From Fremontodendron californicum (taxonomy: Eukaryota; Streptophyta; Magnoliopsida; Malvales; Malvaceae), in the NCBI GenBank assembly GCA_030761205.1, contig JAULJL010000015.1, forward strand, positions 14,761,501 to 14,825,500: a stretch of 64,000 nucleotides of DNA. Direction: 5' to 3'. The notes under the pieces are model-generated. The model saw only the letters and a program-made list of their open reading frames with translations, ran no database searches and was not told where the DNA came from. The position numbers and the translations under genes were made by a program. The stretch's first letter is position 1. Each line of letters begins with the position of its first letter. Below are positions 1 through 9,024 of this stretch, one piece after another.

Positions 1-2431
1 GCCACCTATTAAAACCGATTTTATAAAATGTTTTAAAATTAATTAAAACATTTTTAAAACCAATTTGAAGTCTGCGTTATAAACCAGAGAAAATCGAAGA
101 ATCGGGTTCGGGACTCGGTTACGTGTGGGGAAGGATTAGCACCCCCACAACGCCCGTATAAAACGGTACCTTATTAATCGTGTATTATTTTGAGTCTCGA
201 TAAAAAAAGTCGGTTTTAATTTAGTATTTCTAGTTAATTTCCAATTTAAAGAAAAATAATTTGAGTTTTAATTGAAAATGATCCGGAATTTATTAATTCA
301 AAATTTTCCTATATTCCCCGACAAAATTTGCAAAATATAGAAATTTTTATTCATTTGGAAAACTTTCCGAATCATTCTCGTTTTTTAGAAGAAAGATATT
401 CCTTTATTAATGATAATTGATGATATTCCCTCCAGCAAACCCGGTAGAGAACTTATGAATTGTTTTAACTCGAGAGTATCTTTATTATTATTGAAAATCA
501 TTATCTTTTTCAAAACATTTTAAAACATATGAGTATGAAAATGTGGCACATGAATAAAATGACAAAGCAAAGTCTAGATAATATAATGCAACCTAAATGA
601 TGTGATATAATTTAAAAGGCATAGCATATCCTAAATGAAATGAAATATCCTAAGTATCATGATATTCTAAATGAAATGAATAAGATTTAAATGATATGGC
701 AAAATTAAATGATATGGCATATTTTAAATGACATGGCATGTTATAAATAAAATAACCTAAATGACATGGAATATGATCTAAATGACAAGAAATGACATGG
801 AATTAAAATAATGCTAATATATAATATGCATATGAAAATGGAAATAAAAATAATAATGCATGAACATAGTATATGCTAAACAATATGATAAAAATAACTA
901 AATAAAAAAAATATAGGATATCATGAAACATTCAAAATCATATGGCAAACAAATATAAGATCATAAATGTGAATTAAAATAATAATAATGTCATGAAAAA
1001 CATCATAGCAAAAATCATACATTTAAATAAAATGCATGAACATGAAAAATGCAATGCATGAAATGTATTTTTTTTCTCTAAATAAAGAAATCCATATATC
1101 TAAAAAGATATCTGGCTACCTTAGGAAAATATGTCAAATTAGATTTTCTGAAGAAAAAAAAAAAACAAAACTTTTTGATTGTTTGAAAACAATTTTGAGG
1201 AAAACTTGAATAAAAATTAAAACCCTTACCATACCCTTTTAAAATGGCTCTAATTTTCTAAGTTTAAAATCCCGAACTTAATTACCCTTAACCGGAGATT
1301 TATAAAATCATTTTTAAAGTTGAAAAAGGTTTAGAAACTACCCTAAGACAGTAGCTAAATCTTCTAACCAACCCCCTATAAATGCCTTAGCCAAATTCAA
1401 CCATTATTCCTCTTTTGATTTCAAATCTGCCTCTACTATCCGGTTTTGCCACACGATTTTTTAGCATATTTTTAAAAATTCAAAAAAATCTAAAACAAAT
1501 ACTGGAGACTCATAACATGTAAATATACACGAGAAAACATTTTCTTAATTTTCTGATTAAAGATGACTGGTCAAAAAATTTGAGATGTTTGAGTACTGGG
1601 TGAAAAAAACTGTTTGTCAAAACACATTTTTTTGCCTTTGATAAATTCATTCAAAAACCAAAGTAGAAATTATTGGAAATCATCCTAAAGACCTAAGGAC
1701 AGTAGCTAAACATTTTAAAAACCTTGGACAAAATTGGCTAAGTAAAAAAAATCACAAAGGTAGAATAATCAATTTGACAATTCCTTAATTTTCCACAAGT
1801 ATGCTCAAGAGAGCATGACTTTGAGCCATTAATTGGCCTAAGTCACAAATAAAGTGGCAATGACATGGAATGCATGAACATACAGCAAATGAAATGTATG
1901 AAATGCATGGTCTAAAGGTCTAAATGGTAAAGGAAATGCATGACAATTCAAGAGAACCTAAATGCCTAGCATGAATTTGCATGGCAATAAATCTATCCTA
2001 ACTTAATATGCATGCAATGCTTGATAATGTAAATGTGACTAGGACCTAATATGTTATGAATATGCATGAAAATTCTAATGTGACCTAAGACTAAATAGCA
2101 TAGTAATGCATGGCAATACCAATGTGATTTAAGACTCAATATGCATGGCAATACCAATATGGCCTAGACCTAAAATGTAATGAACATGCATATTAATACT
2201 ATGAACATACAATGACTCATGAAACTAATGTCAATTCTGGAACAAACAGCAACTAATACACAATTTCAAGATATGAAAATGCAAATCATGTTACCTAAAC
2301 AAAATGCAAATGCATGACAAGGCAAAGGATGCATGAAGAAGGCCAAATGATCACATGAGACTCTACTGCAATCCTATTTAGTAAATGACATAAGTACATG
2401 ACAAATCATATTAAGATGCATAATGTCATGA

Positions 2432-2910
2432 CATTTTCATAAGCATATAACATACTAAAATCAAAATGCCCAAGCTCATGGCATGGAAATGCAAACAAGT
2501 TAAGAAACAAAAGGAAAATGCACATGCAAGGCAAACAAAAATGGGATTGCCGAATGGTCATAAAACAATATGATGGCATCTTTATCATAGCATTTTCATA
2601 AGCACATGGCATACTAAAATCAGAATATACAAGTTCATGGCATGGAGATGCAAACAAGTTAAGAAGCAAAAGGAAAATGCACATGCAAGGCAAACACAAT
2701 TGAGATTGCTGAATGGTCATGAAACAATATGATGGCATTTTTATCATAGCATTTTCATAAGCACATGGCATACTAAAATCAGAATATACAAGTTCATGGC
2801 ATGGAGATGCAAAAAATCTAAGAAGCAAAAGGAAAATACACATGAAAGGCATACAAAATGGAGTGGCCGAATGGTTATGAACAACACCAAGAAAATGCAA
2901 ACATGTAAGG
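2432..2910. repeat. Three tandem copies of a ~159-bp unit
   Basis: The string 'cattttcata' recurs at 2432, 2591 and 2750, each followed by 'agca...catactaaaatca' and 'catggcatgga'. The period of 159 is a multiple of three, which gives a spurious repetitive minus-strand ORF. It lies inside the Ogre-1 LTR. Confidence 0.8.
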
Positions 2911-3110
2911 CATGATACATAAAAAAATGCACAATATGAGCATATGAACAACAATGGCTGAATATGCAAGAGGAAATATCAAGCATGGAAATGAAATATA
3001 TAAGTAAATATAGCATACAAAATATTGTAAAGAACATAAATATAAAATATTTAACATAGACATGCAAAACAAATAACAAGCAAAACTAGTAAGTAGAACA
3101 AGGAAAGTTA

Positions 3111-3325
3111 AGCTCCATGGTTGGTATCAAATGGGCATAGCCTCTCACCTAACCATAATCACTTGGTTTTGCCAAGATCATGAAGCCTTTCCATCTCAAT
3201 AAAACAAAAAATAAACCATGTAAAACAGAAAATAAGGTGAGCTTCATGGTAGGTAAAAATGGGCATAGCTTCTCTCCTAACCATGATCACTTGGTCTAGC
3301 CAAGATCATGTAGCCATTTCAACCT
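3111..3325. repeat. Two imperfect copies of a ~129-bp unit
   Basis: 'agctccatggttggta' at 3111 is echoed by 'agcttcatggtaggta' at 3240. Both are followed by 'gggcatag...accat.atcacttggt'. This is LTR-internal non-coding sequence. Confidence 0.65.
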
Positions 3326-3789
3326 TTTGTGATTCATATTTTGTAAAAAATCAGAACCTTAGAATATTCTAAAAAAACCTTGTAAAAGTCATTTTTCACA
3401 ACCACATACAAGGAAGAAAAAAAAAAAAAAAAACCATGACAAGTAAATGTGCCATAATCGACCATAGCATGAACCCATAGAAAAAAATTGTTTTCCACCA
3501 TTTTAATGAAGAAGAAGAGATGAAAACATAAGTAAACATTAAAAAACTTTATTTCTATGGAAAATGTAGTAGGAAAACATGATAGAAAATTCAAGAAAAC
3601 ACCATGGAAATGAAGAAGAAAGCTAGGCTAGAGTTTGGTAGAGATGACTACCTTCAAGCTTTCTATTGAAAACCTTCTTTTTTTCTTTCTTTCAAAACCT
3701 TTTTTTTTTTGCCAAATTAGCTACTGTTTCCAACCAAAAAACTTTTGAAAAAATGAAATCCTCCCCCTCCCTTTAGCCTTGGCCGAATG

Positions 3790-4335
3790 GCCCTCTAGCC
3801 CTTGGATGGGAATTGCACTTTTTCTCCTCTAATCTTGGCCTTTAGATTTAGATATTTTGATGACAACATAAAAATTTCATCTTACCAATTGATAGCAGCC
3901 CTTAAGATGTGTACTCAGCCCTTGTAGTAACCTTAGCCATTAGATGCAAAAGAGGACCAATCCCATGCACTCCCTTGCTTGCCCCTCTTGAGTTCCTACC
4001 CTTGGATGAGTTGTGCTCTTCCATTCTTGGTCGTTGGATGAGGCCAAAATAAAAATGACATCTTGTAGATTAAATCTAGCCCTCAACATGTGTACTCAAC
4101 CCTTGTAGATGGCCTAAGCCATTGGATGAAAAAAGATGATCCCATGCACTCCCTTGCTCAACCGAATGGATGCTCACCCTTGGATGAATTGTGCTCATCT
4201 TTTTTCTTCCATTCTTGGCCATTAGATGAGGGTTCTTTTATGACAAATAAAAATGTCATTTTGGCATTTAAACTTGGCCATTGGATGGTGCATTCAACTT
4301 TCCTACAAGGCACCTAAGCCATTGGATGAAGGAGG
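3790..4335. repeat. Degenerate ~178-bp repeats in Ogre-1 LTR
   Basis: 'cccttggatga...ttgtgctc' recurs at about 4000 and 4178, and a weaker copy begins near 3797. The intervening 'cattggatg' phrases also repeat. No coding signal was seen. Confidence 0.5.
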
Positions 4336-4869
4336 GACCATTTGCAAGGTGTTAGTGGTAGCATGTGGCTTGATAGTGACTAAGGAATTAAATTGTTCAA
4401 GCTTCCTTCTTCTCCTCTATGCTGGCTGACCAAGGGAAGAAAAAATCCCATCAATTCCTTCTTCTTTCATATTTTCATCAATTACAAATTTGCCTTTTTT
4501 GGTTTCTTTGGTGAAATGACTTTTTTGCCCCCCGAACTTAAATAAATAGCAAACGGACTCCAAATTAGAATTTTCTTTTTTCAATACTTTCAAAATAATA
4601 AAAAATTGAATTCTGGAAGTTTTCAAATTTTTCGAGTCCATTTGCTATTTATTTCGGATTTATTTTCGAAATTACACCTTTTATGCACCCAAACTTTACC
4701 ATTTTTTAAACTCTTCACCAATCTTTTCCAAATAATTTAAAAATGTGATCTGGAAGTTTTCATAATTTTTGAAGTTCATTTGTTATTTTTTTGGGATTTA
4801 TCTGCTTGAATTACTGCATAGGGGACCCGAAATTTGGCATTTTGTAAATGAACTCCGAATCAAGGTTTT

Positions 4870-6357
4870 TGATGGAGACTCAATTAAGAGTTGTAAACCC
4901 AAGTGCAGGTTATGTTCAAGTAATAAATTCTCGGGTGTCCGAGGTCGAACCACAAGGAAGCGTATTAGTAAGTATAAGTTTATAAATATATAAGAAAAAG
5001 AAAGTAAACAAGATATTAGGGAATCAACAACAAAATAAGATAAACAAGATATTAGAGAACAAAATAAACAAAATATAAAAGAAATTAAACAAGATATAAA
5101 CAACAATAAGAAAAGATGTTGAGGTTAGAGAATCCACTCTTGGTGTTATGCTAAGATTAATCTTGTTTTATTACACAATTGAAATCCACACATAAGGGAG
5201 GTTCCAATCGGAAGGTTTAGCAATTCAGTCCAAATTGTCCAACGTCCATAGCATATGATATTATGTTCATTTGGTGTCCTCAAAACTCACAAAAAAAGTC
5301 CAAGCATTCCTTATGCCAAGGTATATGTCTACAACAAATCAAGGTTATGAAACCAAGCATTTACTGTGCCATTTTCATTGTCAATAATGAATCAAGATCC
5401 CTACTTTGCAAGTATGATTTTAAACCAAAAGAAAATATTATCTATACTAGTGTTTATAAATTTTAGCTCATGTTTAAGAGACTAACCTTAGCATTTACCA
5501 AGAGCTTCACCTCATCACCTCAACAATAGGATTAGCAACACATACTAGATATGAATAAAATGAAAAGAAATGTAAGAAGCATAAGTAAATAAAGAAAAAG
5601 AAAACTAGAGAAAGGAAAGAAAAAGAAAACTTAGAGAATTTTATTACAATGGCTAATATCCTACCAATGTATAATGTATCCCAATACTCATCCAAGGCCC
5701 TCTATTTATACACATTTTGGAGGGCTAAATGACAAGAGACAAGCTTTACAAATTTCAAAGGTAGGTATAATAGGTGGGTGCATTTTTCTAACAATTTTCG
5801 TCATATTGTATGACAATTCTGATCAGCCAGCTTGATGGTCGATTTTGTCAATGTTGGAGGCTCGATCTGATAAAATGGTCTTCTAGAAACATATACCCCT
5901 ATCAGTTACGGATCTATAGCCGTTGGAATCAGCGTATTTGCTGATGTGGATAAGAAGATATGGGCAAAATACGAAAACAGGTCAGCACAGACGTCATTGC
6001 ACATCAGCCAACTTGATGGTCGATTTCGCTAGGGAAAACGACTCCGTTTCAAGAAGTGTAAAACATGAAAAAGATAGATATGCCTCTTAGCTTTGCATGG
6101 CTACAAATTTTAGCCTTATTTCTTCAGTGAAACTCGAGATATAGCTGATATGGCAAACGGTGTCGGAACTAGAACTGAACTGGATTTGCCCTTAATTCTA
6201 GTAATCTGAAATCACTCAAAGAAACTTGTGAAAAACACCAAATTACATAAAAATATAAAAGATCATAAACACAATTAGACTAAACAATAATAACTCGTAT
6301 TTGACACAAAACAATAATAAAACATAACTAAAAACTATATAATTATACGAGTTATCA
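4870..6357 (-). repeat. Athila-type 3' LTR
   Basis: This LTR is TG...CA bounded and near-identical to 12108-13595. It lies next to the polypurine tract, which makes it the 3' LTR of the minus-strand element. The ORFs within it are mirrored in the other LTR and are not coding. Confidence 0.96.
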
Positions 6358-6375
6358 CACCCCCACACTTAGATT
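6358..6375 (-). other. Polypurine tract of the Athila-type element
   Basis: On the minus strand the sequence reads ATCTAAGTGTGGGGGTG immediately before the LTR start TGATAACTCG. The same AAGTGTGGGGG core precedes the AthL-1 LTR at 21593-21609. Confidence 0.85.
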
Positions 6376-6394
6376 GTTGCTAGTCCCTAGCAAC
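6376..6394 (-). other. Perfect hairpin beside the polypurine tract
   Basis: GTTGCTAG and CTAGCAAC form an 8-bp perfect stem around a 3-nt loop, directly upstream (element sense) of the polypurine tract. A perfect 8-bp stem this close to the plus-strand primer is notable. A function is inferred only. Confidence 0.6.
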
Positions 6395-6504
6395 GACTCA
6401 ATAAAAATAAAATAAGAAAATCTAATCTAATCCATTTTCGTAGGAAATCACGGTGGCACTTAGCATGTGACACAAGCCTTTAAACCCCTAGGTGTCCCTA
6501 GTGG

Positions 6505-6520
6505 ACGAGTTTAGTCTCGT
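6505..6520 (-). other. Conserved hairpin motif in the 3' region
   Basis: ACGAG and CTCGT pair around a 6-nt loop. The same stem and loop occur at 21444-21459 in AthL-1, flanked by a shared 'cactagggacacct' segment. This conservation is observed directly. The role is unknown. Confidence 0.55.
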
Positions 6521-8141
6521 GAGGGTTTGCTAGAATGATACCCACAAACATTGAAAAACTAAAATATAAGTAAACTACATACACTAAAAATATTTACTCC
6601 TAATCCTTTCAATATAAATTAGAGACAATCTTTGAACAAGTCTTATAAACTAATCAATAGCTCAAAGAATTTCACAAAAATTCATGCTTGAATGTAAATA
6701 AATGAGTTAAGCCAATATTAACATAACATATTTCAATCAAAATAGTGCATATTCAACTTAATCTCAACCTCTCACATGGGATACTCTCATGATTTTCACT
6801 CTTTAAAGTAGTGGTAAAGTGTTTACACTCAATCAATCTCATGAAAACACTTCTACCATATGCTTGCTTGTCCACCTATTCTCCACTATTTAGATCATAC
6901 AACTTCATAAATCAAGAGGTCTTTATTCAAGGTTGTAATGGGGCCAAAGGGTTATAATGTGGTTAAAGAACAAAAGGATAAAGATATCACAAAGGTTCCA
7001 AAGAGTTCATAGAGTTTAGAGACATAATAGGATCATACAAATAAAACTTCTCAAAACTCTTATAAAGCACATAATAACATAGGCTAAATATTCATGTTGA
7101 GCCTTTGCATCATTCTAACCAACTTTGTAACATCTTTTTCTAGAAGTTCAAGAGAAGATTTTTTTTTTTTTAAATATGGGAATGTATTTGACAATGATCC
7201 CTTCCTTTTTCTCTTGACTTTTTCTTTTCTTTTCTTCCCCCACACTTATCTTTTGTTTCTAACCCAAATTTTCAACTAAAAATATCCCTTGTTTTTTTTT
7301 TTTTTTTTTTTTTTTTTTTGCAATATGTCTCAAAATATAAAAATCCATATTTAGAACAAGGGTAAGGATATAAGTATATTTAGGCTAGGTGTAAGTTGTG
7401 GTTACCAATAAAACAGCATATTTAATGTAGGCTCAAATTGGCTCACTAGTGGGGATGTTCTCTTAGAACATTAATAAGGGATGGCTGTTTGGCTCTGGTT
7501 ATAATCCTAATGCCTCTATCATATTCATGTTGTCACATGTATCAATATAGTATCAAACGGTTTAAAGCAAGTTCTAGAGAATCATGTAATCATAAGAGCA
7601 CTCAAGAAAGAAATTAGATTGATTTGTATAATGCATCAATCATTATAGGCTCAAAAACTCACAAGGATGATTATACAAGTCAGATTAAGTCTAAACATGC
7701 TTCTTTCTCAATCACATATCATATTAACATTGGCTCATAAAAAGGTTGATATCAAGCTCAATTCTCATGAAAATCTTCTCACTAATAAATCTGTTTTAGA
7801 CTTATGCAATTCAAATCTCATTATAGTATTGAAAGTAACTAAAAAAACACACTAAGTCTAAACATGCTTTTTTTTTTTTGAAGAAGAAGAAGAAGATTAA
7901 ATCAAACTGACAAGGTATGTCTCAAGTCTCCCTTACTCAGACCTTGTTCAGAATGAATACTTCTAAATGTCTTAAAACACAACAATTTTTTTTTATATTA
8001 GCAAAATATGTCCCTTACCCCCTACTAAAATATGACATTGTCCCCAATGTCAAATTTTAAAGGTAGAATTTAGGAGATATTACCTGCAGAGGTTGCTAAC
8101 CACTTATTATAACTGAGACACAACAAACAAAATGTTAGATA

Positions 8142-8286
8142 ATGTCGCCGAAAGTGTATTTGACCTGTCAGAAGAAAATGTTAACCTAACAAAAGATTTT
8201 TGCGTGATTTCAGGAAGAAAATCAAAAAGAGAAGAAAAATCAACCATAAAGGTCAAAAGTAATAATGTCGCCGAAAGTGTATTTGG
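8142..8286. repeat. 22-bp direct repeat, 122 bp apart
   Basis: 'aatgtcgccgaaagtgtat' followed by 'ttg' occurs near 8142 and again near 8264, just downstream (element sense) of the small ORF. Confidence 0.75.
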
Positions 8287-8329
8287 CATCTTCCTCTGGT
8301 TTTACGTCCAGAAACGGCTTAAACGCCTT

Positions 8330-8866
8330 TTATGAGTCGAGGATATGCTTCCCATCCAGTTTTCTTACAAGCTGGAAAACAGGGTCTTTTATCATCAGAT
8401 TCCCAAGATGTTGCCATTCCCTTTGGAATTGCGGCCATAAATCAAGAATTTCTCTTTGTACGTCTCCACTAGGATGCGTCTCAAGAGAAAGTTGGATATT
8501 ACCGAAATTCTCCTTACTCAGTCCATCCTTAATGAATTCAATTTTATCATCTCGATTAGAGGACGGAATCCCAATAGAACGACATTTACCGTTACACGTC
8601 CATCGTGCACACTTGTGGCAATTTGAACTCATGCGCTTTGCTCGTCGCTTCTTTGCATAAGTGCTTCTACCTGTACCTGGTAAATGCAAAACAGGAAGAT
8701 ATTCATCTTCACGTACCTTGGCTTCAATTATCCAACGCATGTCTTCAGGAATCCCTTTGTGCATAAGCATTCTTAATCTTTCAAATCGAACTTGGTAAAG
8801 CTTCAGTAAAATATTCCGAGCAAAAGGAGTAAATCGTTTCTGCAATCTTTTGAGAATATCATCCAT
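8330..8866 (-). CDS. Accessory ORF of the Athila-type element, unknown function (178 aa)
   Basis: This is an intact 178-codon frame downstream of the gag-protease fusion, in the same orientation. I do not recognise the family. It is highly charged and has no signal peptide or obvious membrane segment, which argues against a classical envelope protein. A cysteine-rich stretch at about residues 81-93 reads CHKCARWTCNGKC and resembles a small metal-binding knot. Basic runs (KKRRAKR) sit just before it. The start ATG at 8866 lies 2 nt after a pyrimidine-rich TTTTTTTTCAG, a good splice acceptor. It may therefore be made from a spliced RNA, as Athila env-like ORFs are thought to be. It could be a captured host exon or a lineage-specific accessory gene. 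Confidence 0.55.
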   Translation of the reverse strand: MDDILKRLQKRFTPFARNILLKLYQVRFERLRMLMHKGIPEDMRWIIEAKVREDEYLPVLHLPGTGRSTYAKKRRAKRMSSNCHKCARWTCNGKCRSIGIPSSNRDDKIEFIKDGLSKENFGNIQLSLETHPSGDVQREILDLWPQFQREWQHLGNLMIKDPVFQLVRKLDGKHILDS

Positions 8867-8867
8867 C

Positions 8868-8895
8868 CTGAAAAAAAATGAAATAAAATAAAATG
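8868..8895 (-). promoter_or_regulatory. Candidate splice acceptor before the accessory ORF
   Basis: The minus strand shows a T-rich tract ending TTTTTTTTCAG, with the intron-type AG at 8869-8868 followed by GATGG. The donor was not identified. Confidence 0.5.
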
Positions 8896-9024
8896 AAAGA
8901 GAAATTGAAAGAGAAATTTATATACAATATCAGTTTTGTGGGTAGCTGATGGAACCGACTTAAATAATCACGGAGTACCGTTATCCGCCATTTAACCGGG
9001 GTTAAAAAAAAATTATATTTACAT

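Larger units (their letters stand above)
1..4869 (-). mobile_element. Ogre-1 3' LTR, inner part 1 (Tat/Ogre-type Ty3/gypsy)
   Basis: Bases 1-1800 align closely with 36177-37700, inside the complete Ogre-2 LTR. The shared landmarks include the run ending in 'acaacgcccgtataaa' and the 'ctccagcaaacccggtagag' segment. By that comparison about 180 bp of this LTR lie outside the window. The LTR continues at 13601 after a nested insertion and ends at 14515 with TGTAGACACC read on the minus strand, so the total is about 6 kb without the insert. It holds no host-gene cargo, unlike the Ogre-2 LTR. Long LTRs and this terminal sequence are typical of Ogre elements. The ORFs here are low-complexity and are not considered coding. 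Confidence 0.85.
6395..8329 (-). other. Non-coding 3' region of the Athila-type element
   Basis: No plausible ORF is present. Segments near 6440-6560 and 7430-7680 match, in reverse complement, 21420-21540 and 20290-20530 of AthL-1. The pre-LTR region is therefore conserved between different Athila-like families. It holds long T and A runs (for example 7290-7319). Confidence 0.75.

Noticed and set aside
2406..2969. 187-codon hydrophobic ORF as a membrane protein
   Set aside because: It consists of the 159-bp tandem repeat translated in a permissive frame within an LTR.
6490..6530. Hammerhead ribozyme (retrozyme-type) in the conserved hairpin
   Set aside because: The stem is flanked by a GAAAG-like word on one strand in AthL-1, but the CUGAUGA core is absent.
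8265..8660. 131-codon plus-strand ORF
   Set aside because: It overlaps the minus-strand 178-codon ORF, which fits the element's orientation and has the better start context.
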